Notes: generated by a model not told the origin, from the letters alone. A stretch of 13,174 nucleotides of DNA from Alphaproteobacteria bacterium (GCA_005884825.1 VAZT01000169.1:1-13174); one strand, 5' to 3'; counted from the first letter of the stretch, positions 6,284 to 13,174 are shown. Translations and numbers: made by a program.

Positions 6284-7891
6284 TTGAGACAACCATTTGG
6301 AAAATCGGCACTCGCGGTTTTGCTCGGTGCATTGTCGATTGCTGCCTCAGCAGTGGCCGACGAAGAGCCCAAGCGCGGCGGCACTTTGACCTATATGATC
6401 CCGGCCGACGCGCCGCCTAGCTTCGACGCTCATCGCGAGGAGACCTACGCGACGATCCACTCGGCCGCGCCGTTTTACAGCGTCTTAATCCGTGCCGACC
6501 CTTATAACCCGGGCAACACCGACGATCTCGTCTGTGATCTGTGCACGGCGATGCCGAAGCCGACCGACGACGGCAAGACTTACACGTTCAAGATCCGCGA
6601 CGGGGTGAAATTCACCGATGGCTCGCCATTGACAGCCGACGATGTCGCGGCGAGTTGGAACGAGATCATAAATCCGCCGGAGGGTGTCATCAGCGCCCGG
6701 CAAAGCAACTTTGTCATGGTCGACAAGGTCGAGGCCACCGATCCGTCGACGCTGGTCTTTCATCTAAAATTCGCCACCGACGCGTTTCTGCCGGCGTTGG
6801 CCGACCCTTATGCCTGGATCTACAAAAAAGCGGTCCTCGACAAGGATCCGCACTGGTACGAAAAGAACATCCTCGGCTCCGGCCCGTTCAAGTTCGTCAG
6901 CTACGATACCGGCCAATCGATCAAGGGTGAGCGCAACCCGGACTATTTCCGCAAGGGCCTGCCTTACCTCGACGGATTTACCGGGATCTTCGCCGACAAG
7001 CAGGCGATCCGCGTCGAGGCGATCCGCGCCGACCGCGCCGCAATCGAATTTCGCGGTTTTCCGCCGGCCACTGTCGACGAGCTGAAAAAGGCACTCGGCG
7101 ACAAGATTACCGTCCAGACCAGCGACTGGAACTGCGGCGGGGTGATAACCCCGAACCACAAGAAAAAGCCGTTTGACGATGTCCGGGTACGGCGCGCCCT
7201 GACCTTGGCCATCGACCGCTGGGGCAGCGCGCCGGAGCTGTCCAAGATTGCGATCGTGCACACCGTCGGCGGGCTGACCTTCCCGGACTCGCCGCTCGCC
7301 CCGACCAAAGAAGAGCTGCAGCAGATCGCCGGCTATTGGCCCGACATCGAAAAGTCGCGGGCCGAGGCGCGGCGCTTGCTGAACGAGGCCGGAGCCGAGG
7401 GGCTCCAGTTCGAACTCTTAAACCGGAATGTCGATCAACCCTATAAATATTACGGGATCTGGGTCGTCGACCAGTGGAGCAAGATCGGCCTGCACGTAAC
7501 GCAACGGGTGGTACCGACGGGTCCCTGGTTCGAGGCGTTGCGCAGCGGCAATTTCGACGTCTCTACCGAGGGTAACTGCCAGAACGTCGTCAATCCGCTT
7601 GCCGATGTCGGCAAATACCTGCCGCATTCGGTGTCCAGCTCGAATTACGGGCAGTTCGACGACCCCAAAGAAATCGAGATGTACGACCGGCAGCTGCGCG
7701 AACTCGACAAGGCCAAGCAGCACGCCGATTTGCTGGAGTTCAACAAATACGTCCTCGACGAGCAGGCCCATGCGATCTACCTGCTGTGGTGGCAGCGGAT
7801 CGTGCCATACCGGTCCTATGTCAAAGGCTGGAAAATCGGCCCCAGTCACTACGTGAACCAAGACCTCGGCACGATCTGGCTCGACAAATGA
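6284..7891 (+). CDS. Periplasmic solute-binding protein SBP4 (family 5, DppA/OppA-like)
   Basis: This is the fourth receptor, 535 aa from the TTG at 6284. It has a clear Sec leader: Arg2 and Lys7, a hydrophobic core, and cleavage near ASAVA before DEEPKRGG. Landmarks are GGTLTY (32-37), GSGPFKF (198-204), RRALTLAIDR (about 303-312) and TGPWF (412-416). All four cysteines are present (84, 87, 284 and 432), and the WWxR residue is Gln (502-505). Small differences from the other copies include VKFTDG where they have VKFHDG, and NPLADVG where they have NPLLDVQ. It ends in an ATGA overlap with the downstream DppF-type ATPase, so translation of the last receptor and that ATPase is probably coupled. 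The ligand is unknown. Confidence 0.93.
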   Translation: MRQPFGKSALAVLLGALSIAASAVADEEPKRGGTLTYMIPADAPPSFDAHREETYATIHSAAPFYSVLIRADPYNPGNTDDLVCDLCTAMPKPTDDGKTYTFKIRDGVKFTDGSPLTADDVAASWNEIINPPEGVISARQSNFVMVDKVEATDPSTLVFHLKFATDAFLPALADPYAWIYKKAVLDKDPHWYEKNILGSGPFKFVSYDTGQSIKGERNPDYFRKGLPYLDGFTGIFADKQAIRVEAIRADRAAIEFRGFPPATVDELKKALGDKITVQTSDWNCGGVITPNHKKKPFDDVRVRRALTLAIDRWGSAPELSKIAIVHTVGGLTFPDSPLAPTKEELQQIAGYWPDIEKSRAEARRLLNEAGAEGLQFELLNRNVDQPYKYYGIWVVDQWSKIGLHVTQRVVPTGPWFEALRSGNFDVSTEGNCQNVVNPLADVGKYLPHSVSSSNYGQFDDPKEIEMYDRQLRELDKAKQHADLLEFNKYVLDEQAHAIYLLWWQRIVPYRSYVKGWKIGPSHYVNQDLGTIWLDK

Positions 7892-8889
7892 CAGTGACCC
7901 CCGAATCCAAGCCGCTCCTCGAGGTCAGGGGATTGCAGATGCATTTCCCGGTCACGGAAGGCATTGTCATCAACCGCAAGGTCGGTGAGGTGAAGGCCGT
8001 CGACGGCATCGACTTCACGGTTCGCCGCGGCGAGACCTTGGGGCTGGTCGGCGAAAGCGGCTGCGGCAAGACGACGACCGGACGCTGCATCCTGCGGCTC
8101 GAAAAGCCGACCGCCGGTGCAATCCTCTACGACGGCGTCGACATCGCCAGGCTGGAACGCAGAGATCTCGTGGCGCTGCGGCGCCGGATCCAAGTCATCT
8201 TTCAGGATCCGTACAGCTCTTTGAACCCGCGCATGAAGGTTGGCGAGATCATCGCCGAACCGATTATGGTTCACGGACTTGAGCGCGATGCAAGCCGTCG
8301 CACCGCGCGAGTGCGGGAACTTTTATCTGTTTGCGGCCTCGACCCGAAATTCGCCGACCGTTACCCGCATGAAATGTCCGGCGGCCAGCGGCAGCGAGTC
8401 GGGATCGCCCGTGCCCTGGCCTTGGAACCGGAGTTCATCGTCTGCGACGAGGCGGTCTCCGCACTCGATGTTTCGATCCAGGCTCAGGTCATTAACCTCC
8501 TCGAGGATTTGCGCGAACGATTCGGCCTGACCTATCTGTTCATCGCCCACGACCTGTCGGTGGTTCGGCATCTCTGCCAGCGCGTCGCGGTCATGTATCT
8601 CGGCCGCATCGTCGAGCTCGCGGCCTGCGACGAGCTCTTCGACAACCCGCTGCACCCTTACACCCAGGCATTGCTGGCGGCAGTGCCGGTGCCCGATCCG
8701 ACGGTCGAGGCGGAGCGAACGTTCCGGCCGGTCAAGGGCGAGGTGCCGAGCCCGATCAACCCGCCCTCGGGCTGCGTCTTCCACCCGCGCTGCCCGATCG
8801 CAATCGAGCGGTGCAAGCAGCATCGGCCCGAACTGCGCGAGCTGCGACCCGGCCACTGGGTCGCCTGCAGCGAGGTGCGGCTCCAGTGA
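7888..8889 (+). CDS. dppF: Peptide ABC transporter ATPase, DppF/OppF type
   Basis: This is the second nucleotide-binding subunit of the importer, expected to pair with the DppD-type subunit encoded 6.7 kb upstream. From the ATG at 7888, which overlaps the SBP4 TGA by 4 nt, it is 333 aa, normal for the family. Motifs are Walker A GESGCGKTT (about 55-63), Q-loop FQDPYSSLNP (about 105-114), signature MSGGQRQ (about 163-169), Walker B FIVCDEAVSALD (about 183-194) and H-loop His 221. The C-terminal extension has four cysteines (about 296, 302, 309 and 327) like its partner. A longer frame reaches back to 7786, but it lies inside SBP4 and has no homology. The next gene is on the opposite strand, so this is the end of the cassette. 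Confidence 0.95.
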   Translation: MTVTPESKPLLEVRGLQMHFPVTEGIVINRKVGEVKAVDGIDFTVRRGETLGLVGESGCGKTTTGRCILRLEKPTAGAILYDGVDIARLERRDLVALRRRIQVIFQDPYSSLNPRMKVGEIIAEPIMVHGLERDASRRTARVRELLSVCGLDPKFADRYPHEMSGGQRQRVGIARALALEPEFIVCDEAVSALDVSIQAQVINLLEDLRERFGLTYLFIAHDLSVVRHLCQRVAVMYLGRIVELAACDELFDNPLHPYTQALLAAVPVPDPTVEAERTFRPVKGEVPSPINPPSGCVFHPRCPIAIERCKQHRPELRELRPGHWVACSEVRLQ

Positions 8890-8890
8890 A

Positions 8891-8926
8891 CGGGGCCGTA
8901 TCCGGGTCACCCAGACTCTGGCCCCG
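8891..8926. terminator. Possible bidirectional hairpin at the convergent junction
   Basis: CGGGGCC (8891-8897) and GGCCCCG (8920-8926) can pair as a 7-bp GC stem with a 22-nt loop. They lie between the ATPase stop and the last codons of the convergent dehydrogenase gene. There is no T-tract on either side, so intrinsic termination is doubtful. The position alone makes it worth listing. Confidence 0.25.
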
Positions 8927-9977
8927 GCGGTTCGATCAGCACATTGATGCCGCGGGCGGCGACGGTGAGCTCGCGCCAGGTCTCGTCGTCGATTGGCACG
9001 CCGTTGGCGATGCGCTCGGCGCGGGTGCGGCGCTCGGGGTCGCCGGGGATCAGCACCGGCTCGTCCGGGCGCGCCGGCGGCGAGGCGGTGATGTAGGCGG
9101 TCATCGCCGCGATCTCCTCGTGCAGCCACTCGCGATCGACAAGGCGCGAGGGGTCGATGACGATCGTCAGCATGCCATTGGTCGCCGTGCCGCGGCCCTG
9201 CCGCTCGGGCCGCATCGTGCCGCTGCCGCACAAGGCGCCGGCCAGCATCTCGCAGACAAAAGCCAGCGCATAACCCTTGTGCTCGCCCATGGTCATCAAC
9301 GCACCACGCGGCTGGCGATACATCGCACCGGGGTCGGTCGTCGGCTTGCCCTCGCCGTCGATAAGGATCCCGGGTTTGAGCCGCTCGCCCTTGTTGCGGG
9401 CAACGCGGACTTTACCCATCGCGATCGTGCTTGTCGCCATGTCGAGGATGATCGGGCGTTCGGGGTCGGGGCCCGGTATGGCTATGCAGACGGGGTTGGT
9501 GCTGAAGCGCGCATCGGTGCCGCGCCACGGCGCCACCGCCGGCCGCGCGTCGGTAACGTTGACGAAATGGAACGAGACGAGGCCCGCCTCGGCGCACATC
9601 TCGCCATAGGTGCCGACCCGGCCGATGTGATGCGGGTTGCGCAAAGCCACCACCGCGACCCCGGTCTCACGCGCTTTGGCGATGCCGACCATTACTGCTT
9701 CGCGCGCGGCGATCTGGCCCCAAGCGCGCTCGCCGTCATAGACGATCAGCGAGCCGTCCTCGCTGACAATGCGGCCTTTTCGGTTTGCGAAGACGGTGCC
9801 GTTCGCGAGATGTTGCAGATAATTCGGAATCAAGCCGACCCCATGGCTGTCGTGGCCGCGCAGATTGGCCTCGATCAGGTGGTCGGCGATGATTTGCGCC
9901 TCGTCAGGCTGACTGCCTGCAGCTTCGAAGAGGCGCAATGCGATCCGCTGCAACTCCGCATGGTCGATCAGCATCAT
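8907..9977 (-). CDS. hcxB: Ldh-family 2-hydroxyacid dehydrogenase, HcxB/YbiC-like
   Basis: This is a cytosolic NAD(P)-dependent oxidoreductase of the malate/L-lactate dehydrogenase (LDH2) family, 356 aa; the E. coli YbiC relative is about 360 aa. The match to YbiC/HcxB shows in GHDSHGVGLIPNY (41-53, with His45 in the conserved SHG), HHIGR (116-120), STNPVCIAIP (about 159-168), EHKGYALAF (232-240) and the C-terminal ILLPGD-like LIPGDPE. Enzymes of this group reduce 2-oxoacids such as hydroxyphenylpyruvate or 2-oxoglutarate; the real substrate is not readable here. It starts ATG-ATG at 9977/9974. GAGGA (9991-9987) overlaps the pheA stop codon and lies 9 nt before the first ATG, indicating translational coupling. 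It is the last gene of the kdsB-pheA operon. Other LDH2 members (ureidoglycolate or malate dehydrogenase) are less likely. Confidence 0.88.
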   Translation of the reverse strand: MMLIDHAELQRIALRLFEAAGSQPDEAQIIADHLIEANLRGHDSHGVGLIPNYLQHLANGTVFANRKGRIVSEDGSLIVYDGERAWGQIAAREAVMVGIAKARETGVAVVALRNPHHIGRVGTYGEMCAEAGLVSFHFVNVTDARPAVAPWRGTDARFSTNPVCIAIPGPDPERPIILDMATSTIAMGKVRVARNKGERLKPGILIDGEGKPTTDPGAMYRQPRGALMTMGEHKGYALAFVCEMLAGALCGSGTMRPERQGRGTATNGMLTIVIDPSRLVDREWLHEEIAAMTAYITASPPARPDEPVLIPGDPERRTRAERIANGVPIDDETWRELTVAARGINVLIEPPGPESG

Positions 9978-9989
9978 TGAGAAGGGTCC

Positions 9990-10862
9990 TCAGTCGGCAT
10001 CGCGCGCCGAGGCGGCGATGCGCAGTGGATGGGCCGGGTAGACGCCGAGGATCTTGAGCTCGCGCGAAAAGAAAGCGAGCTCCTCAAGCGCCAATGCCAG
10101 TGGGCGGTCCTCTGGATGCGCTTCGACGTCGGCGTAGAACTGCGTCGCGGCGAACGCGCCGCCGACCATGTAGCTTTCGAGCTTGGTCATGTTGACGCCG
10201 TTGGTGGCGAACCCGCCCATCGCCTTGTAGAGCGCCGCCGGCACGTTGCGGACTCGGAACAGAAAGGTCGTCACCGTCGGGGCGCCGCGCGGCGGCCGTT
10301 TGGGCTCGCGCGACATGATCAAAAAGCGGGTCGTGTTGTGCTCGGCGTCCTCGATGTTCTCCTTCAGCGAGACGAGACCGTAGATCTGCCCGGCGAGCTC
10401 CGAGGCGATTGCCGCAACCGTGGGATCGCCGCGCTCGGCTATTTCGGCCGCCGCGCCGGCGGTGTCGGCCGCGACAACCGGATCGAGGCCGAGCGAGCGG
10501 ACCAGCTTGCGGCATTGCGACAGCGCGTGAACATGGCTGCGGACCGTACGGATCGTCGCCACGGTAGCGCCCGGAAGCGCGAGCAAGTGATGGTTCACCC
10601 GCTCGAAATGTTCGCCGATGATGTGAAGGCCGGAATCCGGCATCAAATGATGGATGTCGGCGACGCGGCCGGCGACCGAGTTCTCGATCGGCATCATGGC
10701 CAGCGCCGCCCGATTTTCGCGCACCGCGGCGAAGGCGTCGTCGAATTGATTGCACGGCAAGGTCGCCATTTCGGGGAAGACGCGGCGGCACGCCAGGTCG
10801 GAATAAGCGCCGGATGCGCCCTGAAACGCTATCCTCTGTGCCGGGTTTGAAGATGCGGTCAT
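9990..10862 (-). CDS. pheA: Prephenate dehydratase (phenylalanine biosynthesis)
   Basis: This enzyme converts prephenate to phenylpyruvate, the committed step to phenylalanine, in the cytosol. At 290 aa it is the monofunctional form (catalytic PDT domain plus ACT domain), with no chorismate mutase. Visible are FQGASGAYSD (about 13-22), MPIENSVAG (57-65), and the catalytic NTTRF (176-180) at the end of the PDT domain. The ACT domain runs from about 197 to 275 with LESYMVGGAF (228-237), where many homologues have ESRP. The ACT domain implies allosteric control by phenylalanine. The ATG is 7 nt after the kdsB stop and has only a poor Shine-Dalgarno (GAG very close to the ATG), so it is probably translated by coupling to kdsB. 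Confidence 0.96.
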   Translation of the reverse strand: MTASSNPAQRIAFQGASGAYSDLACRRVFPEMATLPCNQFDDAFAAVRENRAALAMMPIENSVAGRVADIHHLMPDSGLHIIGEHFERVNHHLLALPGATVATIRTVRSHVHALSQCRKLVRSLGLDPVVAADTAGAAAEIAERGDPTVAAIASELAGQIYGLVSLKENIEDAEHNTTRFLIMSREPKRPPRGAPTVTTFLFRVRNVPAALYKAMGGFATNGVNMTKLESYMVGGAFAATQFYADVEAHPEDRPLALALEELAFFSRELKILGVYPAHPLRIAASARDAD

Positions 10863-10869
10863 TTCTCGT

Positions 10870-11628
10870 TTACAGCCGTTCTACGAGGTGGCGGGCGCGG
10901 GCGAGGTCGGCCGGCGTGTCGACCTGCACGCCGAGGCGGGCGGCGTCTATCAGGCTGACTGAGATCCGCATGCCGGCTTCGAGGGCTCGCAGCTGTTCGA
11001 GATGCTCCCGCTGCTCGAGGACGCCGCGCGGCAGCCCGACGAACCGTTCGATCGCGTCGCGGCGATAGGCGTAGAGCCCGATATGCTCGTAATACGGCCC
11101 CGGCCCCCACGGCACAATGGCCTTGCTGAAGTAGAGCGCGCGCGCCGGCCGCGCCGGATCGGCGAAACCGGCGACGACCTTATTGACGCTGGTATCGGCG
11201 AGCGCCGTTTCGTCGCCGATGATTGCGGCCAAGGTCGCGATGTCGGTCTCGGGATCGGCGAGGCCGGCGACGGCGACACGGACCGCCGCCGGATCGAGAA
11301 GCGGCAAATCGCCTTGCACATTGATCACCGCGTCGTGCCGGCCGCTCGGATCGATGCGCCCGATCGCTTCGTGAATGCGGTCCGAGCCGGTGGCGTGGTC
11401 CGGGGCAGTGAGGACTGCCCGCCCGCCCGCCGATTCGACGGCGTCGGCGATCGCGCGATCGCCGCAGGCGACGACGACCGGCCCCACCTCGGCCGCGACG
11501 GCACGGCGCCAGACATGCACGATCATCGGGGTTCCGGCGATATCGGCGAGCGGCTTGCCCGGCAACCGTGTAGCGGCGAGCCGGGCGGGGATGAGGACGA
11601 TCGGGTTTGCGGGTGCGGTTCTGGTCAC
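10870..11628 (-). CDS. kdsB: 3-deoxy-manno-octulosonate cytidylyltransferase (CMP-KDO synthetase)
   Basis: This enzyme activates KDO with CTP to give CMP-KDO for LPS inner-core assembly, in the cytosol. It is 252 aa, the usual size. Key motifs are IPARLAATRLPGKPL (about 13-27, nucleotide binding), ATGSDR (79-84), NVQGDLPLLDP (103-113, metal-binding Asp), HIGLYAYRR and the C-terminal EQLRALEAGMRISV. The GTG start at 11628 is the first possible start after an in-frame TAA. AGGA lies about 13 nt upstream, a long spacing, so initiation may be weak. It is the first gene of the leftward operon kdsB-pheA-hcxB and is divergent from the cytochrome gene. Confidence 0.95.
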   Translation of the reverse strand: MTRTAPANPIVLIPARLAATRLPGKPLADIAGTPMIVHVWRRAVAAEVGPVVVACGDRAIADAVESAGGRAVLTAPDHATGSDRIHEAIGRIDPSGRHDAVINVQGDLPLLDPAAVRVAVAGLADPETDIATLAAIIGDETALADTSVNKVVAGFADPARPARALYFSKAIVPWGPGPYYEHIGLYAYRRDAIERFVGLPRGVLEQREHLEQLRALEAGMRISVSLIDAARLGVQVDTPADLARARHLVERL

Positions 11629-11728
11629 GGGTATTGCTTAATCCTGCTTCGATAGCGACAAGATGCCCGGTTCGTCCGGGAGCCGGAAGCGTGATAATTC
11701 GGTCTATCCGCGGGAGGATCGGGCATCG
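11629..11728. promoter_or_regulatory. Divergent promoter region between kdsB and the cytochrome c gene
   Basis: These 100 bp separate two divergent starts and must contain promoters for both directions. On the + strand GATAAT (11693-11698) is one mismatch from the -10 consensus, 31 nt before the cytochrome ATG. No good -35 is visible (TTCGTC at 11671-11676 is weak). A 5-bp stem CCCGG/CCGGG (11666-11680, 5-nt loop) overlaps that -35 position. GGGAGGA at 11712-11718 is the cytochrome ribosome-binding site, 10 nt before the ATG. I see no convincing leftward promoter hexamers. Confidence 0.4.
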
Positions 11729-12247
11729 ATGTCGTCATTCGAGTGGAACAAGATCATTGCCTCGGTGCTCACGGCCATGATTGTCGCGATGGCTTCAGGG
11801 ATTCTAGCCGGTCAGCTGGTCCGGCCGAAGGAACTGGAAAAGCCGGTCTTTGTCGTGGCGGGCGCCGAACCCAGCGCGAGCGCGCCCGTGGAGGGGGCGG
11901 CGGCCGGACCCGAGCCGATCGGGCCATTGCTCGCCAAGGCCGATCCAAAAAAAGGCGAGCAGATCGCCAAGGTTTGCGCCGCCTGCCACACCTTCACCAA
12001 GGGCGGGCCCAACAAGATCGGGCCTAACCTGTGGGATATCACCGAGGAGGCCATGGCCGAGGTGCCTGGCTATCAATTCTCCGCCGCTATGGAAGCGCAC
12101 AAAGGCGAAAAGTGGGATCCGGACAAGCTCAATGAGTGGCTGTGGAAGCCGCAGGCCTTCATCAAAGGCACCAAGATGACCTTTGCCGGTATCCCCAAGG
12201 GCCAGGATCGCGCCGATGTCATCGCCTATCTCGAGACACTGAAATAG
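11729..12247 (+). CDS. cycM: Membrane-anchored c-type cytochrome, CycM/c552-like
   Basis: This is a 172-aa class I cytochrome c with an uncleaved N-terminal anchor, expected to carry electrons on the periplasmic face of the inner membrane between the quinol-oxidising complex and a terminal oxidase. The ATG at 11729 follows GGGAGGA (11712-11718). A single transmembrane segment runs from about 8 to 28, followed by a Pro/Ala/Glu-rich linker (about 38-66) and the haem domain. Haem attaches at CAACH (83-87); the likely axial Met is 150 in GTKMTFAG. KIGPNLW (97-102) is the usual helix-loop after the haem site. The frame extends upstream to 11663 but that part lacks homology. It lies next to hisN with a 5-nt gap. 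The length and anchor match alphaproteobacterial CycM; the exact oxidase partner is unknown. Confidence 0.9.
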   Translation: MSSFEWNKIIASVLTAMIVAMASGILAGQLVRPKELEKPVFVVAGAEPSASAPVEGAAAGPEPIGPLLAKADPKKGEQIAKVCAACHTFTKGGPNKIGPNLWDITEEAMAEVPGYQFSAAMEAHKGEKWDPDKLNEWLWKPQAFIKGTKMTFAGIPKGQDRADVIAYLETLK

Positions 12248-12252
12248 TCTCC

Positions 12253-13032
12253 GTGCCACCGCACGAGCTCGATGATTTTATTACGCTCGCGCTCAGTCTC
12301 GCCGACGCGGCGGGCGAGGCGATCCGGCCGTACTTTCGGCAACCGCTCACGGTAGACGACAAGGCCGACCTGACCCCGGTGACGATTGCCGACCGCGCGG
12401 CGGAACAGGCGATGCGGTCGCTGATCGAGAGGCGTTTTCCGGAGCACGGCATCATCGGGGAAGAGTTCGGCCGGGTGCGCGAGAATGCCGAGTTCGTGTG
12501 GACATTGGACCCGATCGACGGGACGAAATCCTTCATCAGCGGGGTTCCGCTGTTCGGCACGTTGATTGCGCTGACCCGCGCCAAACGCCCGATCCTCGGC
12601 ATCATCGACCAGCCGATTTCCCGCGAGCGCTGGGTCGGGGTTGCCGGCCGTCCGACGACCTTGAACGGCGCTGTGGTTCGCTGCCGGGCCTGTCCCTCGC
12701 TCGCTGGCGCCACGCTTTTTGCCACGACTCCCGACATGTTCAAGGGTGGAGACGCCACTCCCTTCGCCCGTGTGTCGGGCGCGGTGAAGCTGACGCGGTT
12801 CGGCGCCGATTGCTACGCCTATGGTCTCCTTGCCGCCGGCTTTATCGACCTCGTCCTTGAAGCGAGCCTCAAGCCATACGATTTCTGCGCGATGGTTCCG
12901 ATCGTCGAGGGGGCGGGAGGCCTCGCCACCGATTGGCGCGGAGCCGATCTCGATATCGCCTCGGACGGCCGCATCCTGGTGGCGGGCGACCGCCGCACAC
13001 ATCGGGCGGCGCTCGAGCTCATCGGCAGTTGA
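12253..13032 (+). CDS. hisN: HisN-type histidinol-phosphatase (inositol monophosphatase family)
   Basis: This is a 259-aa Mg-dependent phosphatase. In this subgroup the usual role is removal of phosphate from histidinol phosphate in histidine synthesis, but a myo-inositol-1-phosphatase activity cannot be excluded by eye. Metal-binding motifs are GEEFG (69-73), WTLDPIDGTKSF (83-94, with Asp86 and Asp89) and the C-terminal LKPYDFCAMVPIVEGAGG (about 206-223, with Asp210). The GTG at 12253 is 5 nt after the cytochrome stop and has no clear Shine-Dalgarno, so translation is probably coupled to the cytochrome gene. An upstream extension to 12136 lies inside the cytochrome gene and is not supported. 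No other his genes are in the window. Confidence 0.88.
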   Translation: MPPHELDDFITLALSLADAAGEAIRPYFRQPLTVDDKADLTPVTIADRAAEQAMRSLIERRFPEHGIIGEEFGRVRENAEFVWTLDPIDGTKSFISGVPLFGTLIALTRAKRPILGIIDQPISRERWVGVAGRPTTLNGAVVRCRACPSLAGATLFATTPDMFKGGDATPFARVSGAVKLTRFGADCYAYGLLAAGFIDLVLEASLKPYDFCAMVPIVEGAGGLATDWRGADLDIASDGRILVAGDRRTHRAALELIGS

Positions 13033-13054
13033 GCTGTTCGCGCGGAGTTCAGTA

Positions 13055-13174
13055 ATGCGCAGAATCCCTGCAACCCTCGTTGCGCTCGTTGCATCGCTCC
13101 GGCTGGTGGCTGCCGCAGTCGCGGCGACGACCCCGGGCATGTCGTTGTTCGGCGACCTCAAATACGGTCCCGAC
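13055..13174 (+). CDS. Periplasmic oligopeptide-binding protein, YejA-like (5' end only)
   Basis: Only 40 codons are present before the window ends. The ATG at 13055 follows GGAG (13044-13047) by 7 nt and begins a signal peptide (MRRIPATLVALVASLRL...AAVAA). The next residues, GMSLFGDLKYGPD, match the opening of YejA-type family-5 solute-binding proteins, whose mature chains begin with a similar (L)SLFGDLKYPxDF block. This would be the receptor of a second peptide importer, distinct from SBP1-4, probably followed by yejB/E/F-type genes outside the window. It lies 22 nt after hisN and may share its transcript. Confidence 0.7.
   Translation, partial: MRRIPATLVALVASLRLVAAAVAATTPGMSLFGDLKYGPD

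Larger units (their letters stand above)
1187..7891 (+). repeat. Tandem array of four paralogous solute-binding-protein genes
   Basis: Four direct units of about 1.6 kb (SBP1-SBP4) encode proteins of 537, 533, 531 and 535 aa that align end to end with almost no gaps. Long identical blocks occur throughout, for example PPSFD near the N-terminus, GSGPFKF, PNHK-KPFDD and RSYVKG near the C-terminus. All four frames are intact. The spacers are 39, 107 and 139 nt. Intact frames, together with substitutions clustered at particular positions, suggest duplication followed by divergence under selection. The alternative of decaying copies is not supported. Percent identities were not computed. Confidence 0.95.

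Noticed and set aside
10029..10850. A 273-codon + strand frame opposite pheA
   Set aside because: The minus strand encodes an unmistakable prephenate dehydratase with catalytic TTR and ACT domain; the + frame has no domain.
11663..11728. Upstream ATG at 11663 for the cytochrome gene
   Set aside because: The extra residues precede the transmembrane anchor without homology, and the ATG at 11729 has a strong ribosome-binding site.

Overview
The window looks like chromosomal DNA of a GC-rich Gram-negative alphaproteobacterium. Supporting signs are a CMP-KDO synthetase (so LPS is made), a CycM-type membrane-anchored cytochrome c, an alphaproteobacterial-style prephenate dehydratase (LESYM in the ACT domain), and hairpin-rich intergenic repeats of the kind that translate as 'IPAFAGMT'. 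The order is an inference; a Rhodospirillales or Rhizobiales relative would fit. No transposase, phage gene, tRNA, rRNA or CRISPR array was seen.

Region 1 (about 1-8889, + strand) is a peptide/nickel-class ABC importer cassette with an unusual layout. A DppD/OppD-type ATPase (124-1161) is followed by four complete tandem paralogues of one family-5 periplasmic solute-binding protein (SBP1 1187-2800, SBP2 2840-4441, SBP3 4549-6144, SBP4 6284-7891), then by a DppF/OppF-type ATPase (7888-8889) whose start overlaps the SBP4 stop. No permease genes lie inside the cassette, so they are probably upstream of the window. The arrangement suggests one transporter core fed by four diversified receptors. 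Two junctions (before SBP3 and before SBP4) carry short palindromic repeats with imperfect terminal inverted repeats. The first of these supplies the apparent ribosome-binding site and start of SBP3. The third receptor has lost two cysteines that the other three share, both together, which points to a lost disulfide.

Region 2 (8907-11628, - strand) is a tight three-gene operon read as kdsB, pheA, then an HcxB/YbiC-type 2-hydroxyacid dehydrogenase. It faces the transporter cassette tail to tail. The 7-nt and 12-nt gaps suggest co-transcription. PheA makes phenylpyruvate, and the dehydrogenase family includes enzymes acting on 2-oxoacids of that kind.

Region 3 (11629-13174, + strand) is divergent from kdsB across a 100-bp intergenic region. 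It holds a membrane-anchored c-type cytochrome (cycM-like), a HisN-type histidinol-phosphatase/inositol monophosphatase family gene 5 nt downstream, and the first 40 codons of another periplasmic oligopeptide-binding protein, of YejA type, cut by the window end.
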